Source: Lachnospiraceae bacterium
Lineage (GTDB): Bacteria; Bacillota; Clostridia; Lachnospirales; Lachnospiraceae
Length of the DNA stretch: 64,000 nucleotides
NCBI GenBank assembly: GCA_015057325.1
Contig: SVEQ01000004.1
Location: 62,001 to 126,000, forward strand
Direction of reading: 5' to 3'
Both the position numbers and the translations under genes were made by a program. The notes beneath the pieces are model-generated. The model was not told where the DNA came from, did no database searches, and was given only the letters and a program-made list of their open reading frames with translations. Below are positions 17,997-27,516 of this stretch, in pieces. Positions within the stretch are counted from its first letter, which is position 1. Every line of letters starts with the position of its first letter.

Positions 17997-19169
17997 ATGT
18001 TTAAGAGAGTGATATGGATAATTCTTGACAGCGTAGGAATCGGAGAGCTTCCTGATGCAGAACGTTTCGGTGACGTTGGTGCGGATACTCTGGGTCATGT
18101 TAATGCATACGGAGATGGATTAAATGTTCCCAATCTTGCAAAACTAGGATTGTTTTCGATAGAGAATACATCGATATACAATCCTGAAATTACACCGATT
18201 GGTGCATACGGTAAGGCGAAGGAACTTTCTAATGGTAAAGATACAACAACAGGTCATTGGGAAATGGTTGGTATTGAAACAAAGAAAGCATTTCCGACAT
18301 ATCCTGAAGGTTTTCCGGAGGATGTCATGCAGGAGTTCCTCGAAAAAACCGGACTTTCGGGTTTCCTTGGCAATTGTGTGGCAAGCGGAACGGAGATAAT
18401 TAACAGACTTGGAGATGAGCATGTAAGAACCGGGTATCCTATAATATACACTTCTGCGGATTCTGTTTTTCAGATTGCCGCAAGTGAAGATGTAATACCG
18501 CTTCACAGGTTATATGAAATATGCGAGATTGCAAGAAAAATGCTTGTTGGGGAGCATGAGGTAGCTCGTGTTATTGCAAGACCATTTATAAAAGAAAACG
18601 GAAAGTACGTAAGAACGTCAAACAGACATGATTATTCGATCAAACCAACGACAGATAATGTCCTTTCATACATGAAGGAAGCCGGTTACAGAGTGACAGG
18701 AGTTGGTAAGATAAATGATATTTTCTGCGGTGTAGGAATTGGAGACAGCGTACACACCAAGGATAATATAGACGGTATGGAAAAGACTTTGGATTTTATG
18801 GATACCCAACATGAAGGTCTTATATTTACAAATCTTGTTGAGTTTGATTCCACATGGGGACATAGACGAGATGTTGCGGGTTATGCAGGCGGACTTGAAG
18901 CTTTTGACCAGGAGCTTAACAAAGTAATTGCCAAAATGAAGGATGATGATTTGTTAATAATCAATGCTGACCACGGTTGTGACCCTGCATTTAAGGGAAC
19001 GGATCATACAAGGGAGTATATTCCTATATTGATGTATCACAAGAAAATGACAAAACCAATTAATCTTGGTGTACTTGATACATTTGCAGACCTTGGGGCT
19101 ACACTTGCTGATAATTTCGGTGTAGAGAAACCCAAAATCGGTACATCTTTAAAGAATAAGCTTGCGTAG
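17997..19169 (+). CDS. deoB: Phosphopentomutase
   Basis: Interconverts (deoxy)ribose-1-phosphate and (deoxy)ribose-5-phosphate, linking nucleoside phosphorolysis to central metabolism. It is an alkaline-phosphatase-superfamily enzyme. N-terminal IILDSVGIGELPDA carries the first metal aspartate, GKDTTTGHWEM the catalytic threonine region, and INADHGCDPAFKGTDHTRE the C-terminal metal ligands. Its 390 residues match the family. A strong AAGGGGG precedes the ATG. It is followed by pyrimidine nucleoside phosphorylase, the usual source of its substrate. Confidence 0.97.
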   Translation: MFKRVIWIILDSVGIGELPDAERFGDVGADTLGHVNAYGDGLNVPNLAKLGLFSIENTSIYNPEITPIGAYGKAKELSNGKDTTTGHWEMVGIETKKAFPTYPEGFPEDVMQEFLEKTGLSGFLGNCVASGTEIINRLGDEHVRTGYPIIYTSADSVFQIAASEDVIPLHRLYEICEIARKMLVGEHEVARVIARPFIKENGKYVRTSNRHDYSIKPTTDNVLSYMKEAGYRVTGVGKINDIFCGVGIGDSVHTKDNIDGMEKTLDFMDTQHEGLIFTNLVEFDSTWGHRRDVAGYAGGLEAFDQELNKVIAKMKDDDLLIINADHGCDPAFKGTDHTREYIPILMYHKKMTKPINLGVLDTFADLGATLADNFGVEKPKIGTSLKNKLA

Positions 19170-19185
19170 AGGGGAGGTTTTTTAC

Positions 19186-20517
19186 ATGAATACTTATGAT
19201 TTGATTATGAAAAAACGTAACGGTGCAGTACTTGATAAAGATGAGATTGAGTACATAGTCGACGGTTTTACAAAAGGTACTATACCTGACTATCAAATGT
19301 CAGCATTTCTTATGGCTGTATATTTTCAGGGAATGAATGCTGAAGAAACCACCAATCTTACAATGGCTATGGCAGACAGCGGTGACAGACTTGATTTATC
19401 AAAGATTAATGGATGTAAGGTAGATAAGCATTCTACGGGTGGTGTCGGAGATAAGACAAGTCTTATAGTGGGCCCGATTCTTGCAAGCCTTGGAGTTCCT
19501 GTTGCAAAAATGAGCGGAAGAGGTCTTGGACATACAGGTGGTACGATAGATAAGCTTGAAGCAATACCGGGTTTTTCAACGTCTATTTCAGAGGAAGCAT
19601 TTATCAATCAGGTTAATACAGTAGGTCTTTCGATAGTTGGTCAGACAGCCAATCTTGCACCGGCTGATAAAAAGATTTATGCACTTCGTGATGTTACGGC
19701 AACGGTAGATAATATATCGCTTATTGCCGCAAGTATTATGAGTAAGAAACTTGCCGCAGGTGCAGATGCGATTGTACTTGACGTTAAGGTTGGTACAGGT
19801 GCGTTTATGAAGGAACTTGAGGATGCCAAGGCATTGGCAAACACGATGGTTTCAATCGGAAAGCTTGCAGGCCGTGATGTTACGGCGGTAATTACAGATA
19901 TGAATGAGCCGCTTGGTAATAATATCGGTAATGTACTAGAGGTTGCTGAGGCTGTTGATTGTTTAAAAGGCAAAGGCGAGGAAAGACTTATGGCCGTTTC
20001 CAAAACGCTGGCATGTCATATGTTAATTAAAGCAGGCAAAGCAAATAATGAAAATGATGCACTTGAAATGGTTAATCGTGTTATTGATGATGGCAGTGCA
20101 TTTGCTAAAATGAAAGAGTTTGTAAATGCACAAGGCGGTGATGCGGATGCACTTGAAGATTGCAGCAAGCTTTGTGTTACAAAATACAGTTATAAGGTTA
20201 CAGGCAAAGATTTGTTTGATGCGGCATCATTTAACGAAGATGTCGGTTATTTGAAGTCTTGCGATAACCAAGAGGTTGGTATGGCTTCACTTGTTCTTGG
20301 TGGAGGAAGACAGACCAAGGAAGATGTCATTGACTTGTCGGTTGGAATAATTCTTAACAAACATTTAGGGGATGAAATCAAAGCTGAGGACGAGGTTGCA
20401 ACTCTTTATGCTAATGATGAAGATAAGTTAAAAGCCGCAACACAAAGATTTGTTAATGCTTATGTTCTTGACAAAGAGCCGTGTGGCAAAAATCCTATTG
20501 TTTATGAGGTCATTTGA
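19186..20517 (+). CDS. pdp: Pyrimidine-nucleoside phosphorylase
   Basis: Cleaves uridine, thymidine and deoxyuridine with phosphate to the base and pentose-1-phosphate, which DeoB upstream then isomerises. The signature SGRGLGHTGGTIDKLEAIPG near residues 108-127 and the phosphate-binding KHSTGGVGDKTSL are complete; the C-terminal alpha/beta domain is present. 443 residues is normal. The frame is open from a TTG at 19162 that overlaps deoB, but GGGGAGG at 19171-19177 is placed for ATG 19186. The gene could equally be named deoA, as thymidine phosphorylases share the fold. Confidence 0.95.
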   Translation: MNTYDLIMKKRNGAVLDKDEIEYIVDGFTKGTIPDYQMSAFLMAVYFQGMNAEETTNLTMAMADSGDRLDLSKINGCKVDKHSTGGVGDKTSLIVGPILASLGVPVAKMSGRGLGHTGGTIDKLEAIPGFSTSISEEAFINQVNTVGLSIVGQTANLAPADKKIYALRDVTATVDNISLIAASIMSKKLAAGADAIVLDVKVGTGAFMKELEDAKALANTMVSIGKLAGRDVTAVITDMNEPLGNNIGNVLEVAEAVDCLKGKGEERLMAVSKTLACHMLIKAGKANNENDALEMVNRVIDDGSAFAKMKEFVNAQGGDADALEDCSKLCVTKYSYKVTGKDLFDAASFNEDVGYLKSCDNQEVGMASLVLGGGRQTKEDVIDLSVGIILNKHLGDEIKAEDEVATLYANDEDKLKAATQRFVNAYVLDKEPCGKNPIVYEVI

Positions 20518-20536
20518 TTAATAAAACATGAATACT

Positions 20537-20566
20537 TTGAAACTTTGAATAATAAAATTATATAAA
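20537..20566 (+). promoter_or_regulatory. Possible promoter before the D,D-carboxypeptidase gene
   Basis: TTGAAA (20537-20542), an 18-bp spacer and TATAAA (20561-20566). It lies in the 70-bp gap after pdp, where no terminator is visible, so it may add to read-through. Confidence 0.4.
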
Positions 20567-20587
20567 AAGATTTGGAATAATTTTAGT

Positions 20588-21811
20588 TTGAAGTTTTATA
20601 AGATAATATTATTTATATTGGCGTGCGCTTTGCTGCCTTGCGGATTTTGCATAGCAAAAAATCAAGTGCTTTTAGAAGAAAATGATAATGATTCTTCTAA
20701 AGATGCAAAAGAAGTAAATGCTGTCGAACTTGATATTGAATCGCCGTCGGTGCTTTTGATGGAGCTTAACAGCGGCAAGATTTTGTATGAAAAGGATGCT
20801 GATACACCGAGACGTCCTGCATCAGTAACTAAGCTTATGACAATGCTTCTTGCGTTTGAGAAAATTGATTCAGAGCAGGTATCACTTGAAGACGTAATAA
20901 CCGTATCCGAACATGCTGCAAGCATGGGTGGAAGTCAGGTTTATCTGGAATCAGGCGAGAAGCAAAGTGTAGAAGATATACTAAAATGCATGATTGTTTC
21001 ATCTGCTAATGATGCAGCTACAGCCATGGCTGAATATATCGGTGGCAGCGAGCCGACATTTATTGATATGATGAATCAAAGAGCTGCAGAACTTGGTATG
21101 ACCAATTCGCATTTTGAAAATGCCTGCGGGCTTGAAGCAGAAGGCCATTTGATGAGCGCAAGAGATGTTGCGATATTATCAAGAGAACTTTTGCTTAACC
21201 ACCCGAGTGTCACTAATTACACAACTATTTGGATGGATTCGATAACACATCATACAGCCAGAGGAGATTCAGAGTTTGGTCTTGCCAATACCAATAAGTT
21301 CCTTAAGAAATATGAGGGTGCCAACGGACTCAAAACCGGATATACATCAGCTGCCGGTTTTTCCATGTCGGCAACAGCTGTTAGAAACGGTACAACTCTT
21401 ATTGCGGTTGTTATGGGTTCAAAGACAAAGGATATTCGATATAAGGATGCTGCAACACTTCTTGATTATGGTTTTTCAAGCTGCACTCCGTATACGGACG
21501 ACAAGGTTCTTGACGGAAACAACCATATTAAGATAAGTGATGGTGTAAAGAACAAGATTGCTGTTAATGCAAGAGGACCATTTAACTGCGTGGTAACAGG
21601 AAATGATACTTCAGGCATTACAAAAAAGCTGGTTGTGCTTAAGGAAGAGGCACCGATTAAAAAGGGTGATGTCGTTGCAAAGGTTAAATATTACGATAAT
21701 GGTAACGATATAGGTAGTGTTGATATTATTGCAGCGGAGGCTGTTGATAAGTTAAAATACAAGAATGTTCTTGATAAAATGTTCAAGAAATATATCAATA
21801 TTTATGATTAA
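20588..21811 (+). CDS. D-alanyl-D-alanine carboxypeptidase (penicillin-binding protein, S11 family)
   Basis: Trims the terminal D-Ala from peptidoglycan stem peptides outside the membrane. A signal peptide (MKFYKIILFILACALLPCGF) opens the protein. The three catalytic motifs are SVTK (S79-K82), SAN in VSSANDAA, and KTG in GLKTGYTSAAG. A C-terminal domain of ~110 residues follows, but no membrane-anchoring amphipathic helix is obvious. The start is a TTG with only a weak SD; it was chosen because it gives a complete signal peptide. DacF/DacA-like. The next gene starts within 15 bases of its stop. Confidence 0.9.
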   Translation: MKFYKIILFILACALLPCGFCIAKNQVLLEENDNDSSKDAKEVNAVELDIESPSVLLMELNSGKILYEKDADTPRRPASVTKLMTMLLAFEKIDSEQVSLEDVITVSEHAASMGGSQVYLESGEKQSVEDILKCMIVSSANDAATAMAEYIGGSEPTFIDMMNQRAAELGMTNSHFENACGLEAEGHLMSARDVAILSRELLLNHPSVTNYTTIWMDSITHHTARGDSEFGLANTNKFLKKYEGANGLKTGYTSAAGFSMSATAVRNGTTLIAVVMGSKTKDIRYKDAATLLDYGFSSCTPYTDDKVLDGNNHIKISDGVKNKIAVNARGPFNCVVTGNDTSGITKKLVVLKEEAPIKKGDVVAKVKYYDNGNDIGSVDIIAAEAVDKLKYKNVLDKMFKKYINIYD

Positions 21812-21825
21812 TGAAGGAGTCACTA

Positions 21826-22722
21826 ATGAATTTGTGCTTGAATATATTGGAAATTCTATGTATAATCTTTGTGATTATTTTGTTATTTGTAATAATCATC
21901 AGTTTCATAGAAAACCATATAATTAAGATAACAAGTTATGTCATAGACGATAAGAGAATTCCGAAGGCATTTGACGGGTTTGTTATTGTGCATCTTACAG
22001 ATCTTCACAACACAACTTTTGGTAATGATAATGAGAAACTGCTAGAAAAGGTTAGAAATCTTTCACCGGATATCATTGTTGTAACCGGTGATATGCTGGT
22101 AGGTCGCAAGAATGCTAATGTAACTATTGCGGCTAATGTTCTTAATGAGCTTACCAAGATAGCACCTACCTATTTTTCCATGGGCAATCACGAACTTAGA
22201 ATAAGTCGTTATCTTGATACTTATGGCAATATGTGGGATAGCTTTTTGAAGCAGCTATTACCTGAGGTTAATTTGTTGTTTGATAAGAAGGCGGTTGTTT
22301 CAAGGAAGGATTCGCATATTAATTTGTTTGGCGTTACACTTAATACCAAGCTTTACACAAGGCTTAAGGACATAAGAATGCCGAAGAAGCATTTGAGCAA
22401 AAGATTTGGGACTTGTAACGACGAAGAGTACAATATTTTTCTGGCGCATAATCCGGAGTATTTCAAAGACTACGCCGCTTGGGGAGCTAATCTTACTTTT
22501 GCCGGACATGTGCATGGTGGAATTGTTAGGATTCCTTTTCTTGGTGGAGTAATATCACCAAAGCTTAAGCTTTTCCCCGAGTATGACAAAGGATTATTTG
22601 AACATTCAAATAAATACATGGTTTTAAGCGGAGGGCTTGGTAACCACACTTTCAAAATCAGGATTAATAATCTTCCTGAAATTGTCAAGGTTACACTTAG
22701 GCATTCTGATAAAACCGATTAA
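21826..22722 (+). CDS. Membrane-anchored metallophosphoesterase
   Basis: A calcineurin-like phosphoesterase of the YkuE/YaeI type. An N-terminal transmembrane helix (residues ~5-30) is followed by metal-binding motifs HLTDLHN, VVTGDML, MGNHE and FAGHVHGG in the expected order. The start at 21826 uses AAGGAG at 21814-21819; an ATG at 21811 overlapping the previous stop lacks an SD. It sits between two wall enzymes, so an envelope substrate (lipid or wall precursor) is plausible, but the substrate is unknown. Confidence 0.88.
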   Translation: MNLCLNILEILCIIFVIILLFVIIISFIENHIIKITSYVIDDKRIPKAFDGFVIVHLTDLHNTTFGNDNEKLLEKVRNLSPDIIVVTGDMLVGRKNANVTIAANVLNELTKIAPTYFSMGNHELRISRYLDTYGNMWDSFLKQLLPEVNLLFDKKAVVSRKDSHINLFGVTLNTKLYTRLKDIRMPKKHLSKRFGTCNDEEYNIFLAHNPEYFKDYAAWGANLTFAGHVHGGIVRIPFLGGVISPKLKLFPEYDKGLFEHSNKYMVLSGGLGNHTFKIRINNLPEIVKVTLRHSDKTD

Positions 22723-22740
22723 TCATTCTTTTTAGAATTG

Positions 22741-24654
22741 ATGAATAAAAATAAGGAAATGGACGAGAAAATGAGCAAAGAAGAGAACAAGATGAGCACT
22801 GATGATGTTGTTATCGAAAGTTTTGATGACATCAAAGAAAAGAAGGTTGAGGTTAAAAAGGAATCTGAACCTGCAAAGAAAGAGGAAGAAAAGAAGGCAG
22901 AGGTTAAAAAGACTTCTGAAGATGACAAAAAAGAGGATAAGAAGGCAGACGATAAGAAGACTTCTGAAGCCGGCATAAAAGAGGAAGAAAAGAAGGTAGA
23001 CAATAAGATGACTTCTGAAACTGACAAGAAAGAGGATAAGAAGTCTGAAGATAAGAAGACTTCTGAGGCCGTTAAGAAAGACGACAAGAAGGTTGAGAAA
23101 AAATCTGAGCCTGAGAAAAAGGTTGAAGAAAAAAAAGTTGAGGATTCACCGGTTGTCGTTACCGATAAAGGTAAGAAAAGCGGTAAGGGCCCTCTTATAG
23201 CTCTCGGTATCGTTGCTTCATTGTTAATAATTGCTTATATCTCAGGATTTATATATTTTTCAGGACACTTTTATCAAGACGTAGCTGTTAATGGATTAAA
23301 TGTTTCTAACATGAACAGTGAGATGGCCGGCATTATCCTTGATAATTTCTACAAAGACTACAAGTTAACTATCGAGCCGATTGATTCTGACGATATAGTT
23401 ATTTCGGCAGATGATATTGATGCTAAAATTACTGTAAATGATTCATTTTCTGATATTTTCAAGCAGCAGGAGCCTGCACTTTGGTTTGTTAATATGTTTA
23501 ATCATCATGATTATACTGTTAACGCTTCAGCTACATGGAATGAAGAAAAACTTACAGATATTGTTTCGAAGCTTTCGATTCTTAATGAGAAGAAAATGGT
23601 TAAACCTGAGGATGCCTACGTTGGTGTAGAGGATGGAAAGTTCGCAATCATCAAAGAGGTTAAGGGTTCTACAATCAAAGAGGAAAGCTTTGATAAAGCA
23701 TTACATGACAGCCTTTCGACAGTTCAGGCAACACTTAATCTTGAAGAAGCAGGCTGTTATAAGCTTCCTAAGGTTCATTCTGATGATGAAGCGCTTGCGA
23801 AGGAATTAGAAGGTAAGAATGAGTATGCTCAATATGAAATCAAAATCCAGATGGATGATCTTTTATTAGAGCCGGGTATGGAATTATATGAAGCTGTTCT
23901 TGAAAAGAAGGGCGATGAGTACGAGATTTCCAAATCTAAAGTTGATAATTACGTTAAGGAACTTGCAGACAAGTATGATTCACTTGATAAGGAAAGAAAG
24001 TTCACAACTTCTTTTGGTAACAGAGTAATTACAACAAAGGGTAAAGCATTTGGATACGTTCTTAATCAGGAAAAGACTAAAGCTGATTTATACAGTGCGC
24101 TTACAGCAGGTAAGTCATCGACTGTAGAGGCTACATTTGACAGTAAGGGTAAGTCACTTATTGGTGAAAATGATATCGGAGACACTTATGTTGAGGTTAA
24201 TCTCTCCGAGCAGCGTGTTATTGCTTACAAAGACGGTAAGAAGATTGCTGAGGGAGATTGCGTTTCCGGTAATGAGTCGGCAGGACACGGTACTGATACA
24301 GGACTTTATCAGATTCAGGATAAGCTTAGTCCTACTGTACTTCGTGGTGAGAAAAAGCCGGTTACAAAGACAGAGGTTAAGAAGAACAAAAAAGGTAAAA
24401 AAGTAAAAAAAGAAGTTACAAAGTACGAGTATGAATATGAGTCACCGGTTACTTATTGGCTTCAGTTTAACGGTGGACAAGGACTTCACGATGCTGCAGG
24501 TTGGAGAAGTGCTTATGGTGGAAGCATTTATTATTACAGTGGTTCTCACGGTTGCGTCAACCTTCCTCTTGACCTGGCAAAAACTTTATATCAGAACTTT
24601 GAGGTTGGAGATCCGGTTATCGTGTATTTCTGGGATAACGAAAATAGAAAATAG
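22741..24654 (+). CDS. L,D-transpeptidase (YkuD) with charged cytoplasmic tail and peptidoglycan-binding-like domains
   Basis: Forms 3-3 crosslinks in peptidoglycan or attaches proteins to it. In order: ~145 residues almost wholly Lys/Glu/Asp/Ser with an imperfect repeat around KKTSE; one transmembrane helix (LIALGIVASLLIIAYISGFIYF); a region of ~270 residues resembling PG_binding_4/YoaR modules; and a YkuD domain with HGTDTGLYQI and SHGCVNLPLDLA, where C605 is the catalytic cysteine. A Lys-rich insertion (bases 24355-24425) interrupts the YkuD domain. The start is uncertain: in-frame ATGs at 22741, 22759 and 22771 all have weak SDs. Confidence 0.9.
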   Translation: MNKNKEMDEKMSKEENKMSTDDVVIESFDDIKEKKVEVKKESEPAKKEEEKKAEVKKTSEDDKKEDKKADDKKTSEAGIKEEEKKVDNKMTSETDKKEDKKSEDKKTSEAVKKDDKKVEKKSEPEKKVEEKKVEDSPVVVTDKGKKSGKGPLIALGIVASLLIIAYISGFIYFSGHFYQDVAVNGLNVSNMNSEMAGIILDNFYKDYKLTIEPIDSDDIVISADDIDAKITVNDSFSDIFKQQEPALWFVNMFNHHDYTVNASATWNEEKLTDIVSKLSILNEKKMVKPEDAYVGVEDGKFAIIKEVKGSTIKEESFDKALHDSLSTVQATLNLEEAGCYKLPKVHSDDEALAKELEGKNEYAQYEIKIQMDDLLLEPGMELYEAVLEKKGDEYEISKSKVDNYVKELADKYDSLDKERKFTTSFGNRVITTKGKAFGYVLNQEKTKADLYSALTAGKSSTVEATFDSKGKSLIGENDIGDTYVEVNLSEQRVIAYKDGKKIAEGDCVSGNESAGHGTDTGLYQIQDKLSPTVLRGEKKPVTKTEVKKNKKGKKVKKEVTKYEYEYESPVTYWLQFNGGQGLHDAAGWRSAYGGSIYYYSGSHGCVNLPLDLAKTLYQNFEVGDPVIVYFWDNENRK

Positions 24655-24666
24655 GAGGACGAAGCT

Positions 24667-25488
24667 ATGGGGACTATCAAGGATAAAATAGACAGATGTG
24701 TTGCGTGTGTTCGTAACAAGACTGATTTTGTTCCACGTGTTGCATTGGTGTTGGGCTCAGGTCTTGGTGACCTTGCAGACACTATCGAGGTAGAGGCTGT
24801 TGTTGACTACACGGATATAGAAGGTTTCCCCATATCTACGGTCGTTGGACACAAAGGACGTTATGTGTTCGGTTATATAGACAAAACCCCTGTTGTTATT
24901 ATGCAGGGACGAGTTCATTATTATGAGGGTTATTCGATAAATGATGTCGTTTTGCCGATACGCATCATGAAAGCTTTGGGCGCAGAGGTATTGTTCCTTA
25001 CCAATGCTGCCGGAGGACTTGGTGACGGATTTACTTGTGGTGATCTTATGATGATTAGAGACCATATAGCTACATTTGTTCCTAATCCTCTTATTGGTCC
25101 AAACGAGGACAGCCTTGGAGTTCGTTTTCCTGACATGAGTAACATTTATGATAATGATATATGTAAGATAATAAAAGAATGTAGCGATAAGCTTAATATT
25201 TCTATAAAAGAGGGTACTTATATTCAGTTTACAGGGCCAAGCTATGAGACGCCTGCAGAGATCAAAATGGCCAAGCTTCTTGGTGCGTCTGCGGTTGGAA
25301 TGAGTACGGCGGTTGAAGCGATAGTTGCAAAGCATATGGGTATGCGTGTGTGCGGAATTTCATTTATATCCAATCTTGCAGCAGGAATATCCGAAACACC
25401 GCTTTCTCATGAGGAGGTTAAGGCGGCAGCAGATGAGGTTGCGCCTAAGTTCCAGGCACTTGTGAAAATGATTATTGCCAATTTATAA
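24667..25488 (+). CDS. punA: Purine-nucleoside phosphorylase (PunA/PNP-I type)
   Basis: Phosphorolyses inosine and guanosine to free purine and ribose-1-phosphate. 273 residues of the trimeric PNP family: N-terminal LVLGSGLGDLAD (phosphate site), VVGHKGRYVFG, MQGRVHYYEGY, LTNAAGG and C-terminal MSTAVEAIVAKHMGMRVCGISFISN all match. GGAGG precedes the ATG and overlaps the stop region of the transpeptidase gene. The stop overlaps an ATG at 25488; the deaminase downstream acts on related purine nucleosides. Confidence 0.96.
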   Translation: MGTIKDKIDRCVACVRNKTDFVPRVALVLGSGLGDLADTIEVEAVVDYTDIEGFPISTVVGHKGRYVFGYIDKTPVVIMQGRVHYYEGYSINDVVLPIRIMKALGAEVLFLTNAAGGLGDGFTCGDLMMIRDHIATFVPNPLIGPNEDSLGVRFPDMSNIYDNDICKIIKECSDKLNISIKEGTYIQFTGPSYETPAEIKMAKLLGASAVGMSTAVEAIVAKHMGMRVCGISFISNLAAGISETPLSHEEVKAAADEVAPKFQALVKMIIANL

Positions 25489-25505
25489 TGTGCGGAGACA
25501 AACAT

Positions 25506-26828
25506 ATGCGAATTAGACTATACCATGCCAGATTACTGACAATGGACAAGGGGGAAAGTGTAACCTTTGGTGAGGTGTGGGTCAAGGATTCCACTATTGA
25601 GAAGGTTATCACTTACGATACAGATTCTTTTGGGGACGATGATAAGGACATTGGAGAGACCTTTGATGAGCAGATTGATTGCGTGGGCAACCTGTTACTG
25701 CCGGGTTTTAAGAATTGTCATGCTCATGGTCCTATGACTTTCTTGCGTTCATATTCGGACAATTTACCACTTTCAAGATGGTTAAATGAAAAGATATTTC
25801 CGGCAGAAGCCAAGCTTACCGGAGAAGATGTGTATCGCTTGATGCAGCTTGCGGTTTTGGAGTATTTGCGTAGTGGAATTACAACAAGTTTTGAAATGTA
25901 TTTCCACCCGGAAATGATAGCTAAAGCGTGTATCGGTCTGGGGTATCGTGTCGTTATTTCAGGTACGGTATTTGGCAATGATGATAATAAATCTACGGCG
26001 ATAGAAACGCTTAAAAATGATTATGATATGCTTCATAATTATCATGAATTGGTTGACTACAGACTTGGCTTTCATTCTGAATACAGTTGCTCAAAAGGCT
26101 TGATTTCCGATATTGCAGACCTTGCTCATGAACTTAAGGCGCCTGTATATATGCATAACAGCGAAACAGAAAAAGAAGTTAAGGAATGTATAGAAAGATA
26201 CGGTATGACACCGGTTTCTTTGATGAATAGTCTTGGAATATTTGATTATGGCGGTGCCGGACATCATATGATATATACAAATGATGAGGATAAGTCTATT
26301 ATTAAAGACAAGGGAGTGTATGTAGTTACCAATCCTGCATCTAACCTTAAACTTGCAAGTGGAATTGCACCGGTTAAGGAATATGTTGATATGGGCATAC
26401 CTGTTGCAATAGGTACAGATGGTCCTGCAAGCAACAACAGTCTTAATTTCTTCAAAGAAATGTACTTAACAACAACACTTCAAAAGATAAAATACAATGA
26501 TGCTGATGCGATTTCTGCCTGGGACACATTGAAAATGGCTACGGTCAATGGTGCTCATTTACTTGGTCTTAATGATTGTGATGCTCTTTGTGAAGGCAAA
26601 CAGGCGGATATTATTATGCTTGATTTGTTAAAGCCTAATATGCAGCCGATGAATAACCTTATCAACAATCTTGTGTATAGCGGAAGTAACAACAACGTAT
26701 TAATGACAATGGTTGCCGGACACATTCTTTATGTTGATGGAAAGTACCATATCAACGTTGACCCGATTGAGATTTATGAGCGTGCTAATTATATAATCAG
26801 ACGAATAGAAATGCAGCTTTCAATGTAA
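25506..26828 (+). CDS. Amidohydrolase, MTA/SAH deaminase-like
   Basis: A metal-dependent hydrolase of the TrzN/AtzA/MtaD group, whose characterised members deaminate S-adenosylhomocysteine, methylthioadenosine or adenosine. Metal ligands are HAHGP near residue 75, a histidine in FHSEYSC and the aspartate in GTDGPASNN. The start at 25506 uses GGAG at 25494-25497; an ATG at 25488 merely overlaps the punA stop. Coupling to punA suggests a purine nucleoside substrate whose product passes to the phosphorylase. The exact substrate cannot be read from sequence. Confidence 0.85.
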   Translation: MRIRLYHARLLTMDKGESVTFGEVWVKDSTIEKVITYDTDSFGDDDKDIGETFDEQIDCVGNLLLPGFKNCHAHGPMTFLRSYSDNLPLSRWLNEKIFPAEAKLTGEDVYRLMQLAVLEYLRSGITTSFEMYFHPEMIAKACIGLGYRVVISGTVFGNDDNKSTAIETLKNDYDMLHNYHELVDYRLGFHSEYSCSKGLISDIADLAHELKAPVYMHNSETEKEVKECIERYGMTPVSLMNSLGIFDYGGAGHHMIYTNDEDKSIIKDKGVYVVTNPASNLKLASGIAPVKEYVDMGIPVAIGTDGPASNNSLNFFKEMYLTTTLQKIKYNDADAISAWDTLKMATVNGAHLLGLNDCDALCEGKQADIIMLDLLKPNMQPMNNLINNLVYSGSNNNVLMTMVAGHILYVDGKYHINVDPIEIYERANYIIRRIEMQLSM

Positions 26829-26846
26829 TTATGTTTTGTATATCAA

Positions 26847-26881
26847 ATCCTTCGCATATATTGTAATGCGGAGGATTTTTT
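26847..26881 (+). terminator. Terminator hairpin that contains the next gene's ribosome-binding site
   Basis: AATCCTTCGCAT (26847-26858) pairs with ATGCGGAGGATT (26867-26878), 12 bp with one G-U, loop of 8, followed by TTTTT that runs into the ATG of the M23 peptidase gene. The descending arm contains GGAGG (26871-26875), the only SD for that gene. It acts as a terminator for the upstream operon and/or a hairpin hiding the SD. Confidence 0.75.
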
Positions 26882-27484
26882 ATGAAGAAGCGCATTGTGT
26901 ATCTTTTTTCGGTAGTTTTATTTGAAGCCTTGCTAATTTCTGTTGCTGATTCGAGTATATGCGTGTTTTCGAAAAAAGTGTCAAATGAAAATCAGAGAAA
27001 CGCAAGTATTGATACAATGATTAACAATGATATGAAGTATTTCCCAATTCCTTTGTCTTACTACGATGAAGTGACATTTGAAGACACTTATGGAGCTTAC
27101 CGGACAAACGGCGGACATGAAGGTTGTGATATTTTTGATAATCAAAATGTTGCCGGCCGGATTCCTGTTATTAGTGCAACGTCAGGTGTTGTAACCAATA
27201 TAGGATGGCTTTATCTTGGTGGTTACAGAATCGGAATCACATCGGATGACGGAATGTATTATTATTACGCTCATTTACATTCGTATGCAGGGAATATCAA
27301 GATGGGTGATAAGATATGTGCAGGACAGCTTATTGGTTTTATGGGAGATAGTGGTGAGGGAGAGGAAGGAACTACGGGAAAGTTTCCGGTTCATCTTCAT
27401 TTTGGTATATATGAGAAAGTGACATCAGACAGTGAGAAAACTGTCAATCCGTATCCTTATTTGCGAGGGTTATACAGTAGGTAA
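26882..27484 (+). CDS. Secreted M23 family peptidase (LytM-type)
   Basis: A zinc peptidoglycan endopeptidase or an inactive regulator of that fold. A signal-type hydrophobic N-terminus (KKRIVYLFSVVLFEALLISV) is followed by a compact M23 domain: HEGCDIF supplies the first His/Asp zinc ligands, YYYAHLHSY and HLHFGIY the remaining histidines, so the active site looks complete. At 200 residues it has almost no accessory region. The SD lies within the preceding terminator hairpin. Confidence 0.88.
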   Translation: MKKRIVYLFSVVLFEALLISVADSSICVFSKKVSNENQRNASIDTMINNDMKYFPIPLSYYDEVTFEDTYGAYRTNGGHEGCDIFDNQNVAGRIPVISATSGVVTNIGWLYLGGYRIGITSDDGMYYYYAHLHSYAGNIKMGDKICAGQLIGFMGDSGEGEEGTTGKFPVHLHFGIYEKVTSDSEKTVNPYPYLRGLYSR

Positions 27485-27488
27485 ATTA

Positions 27489-27516
27489 TTGCATTTATTG
27501 TAAAATATGGTATAAT
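27489..27516 (+). promoter_or_regulatory. Promoter of the small alarmone synthetase gene
   Basis: TATAAT at 27511-27516 with TG extension (TGGTATAAT) and a TTGCAT at -35 with a 16-bp spacer. The 17-nt block ATATGGTATAATAAATA at 27505-27521 is identical to that of the walJ promoter. Confidence 0.65.

Noticed and set aside
24757-25335. 192-codon minus-strand frame opposite punA
   Set aside because: Same reasoning: antisense shadow of a strongly conserved gene.
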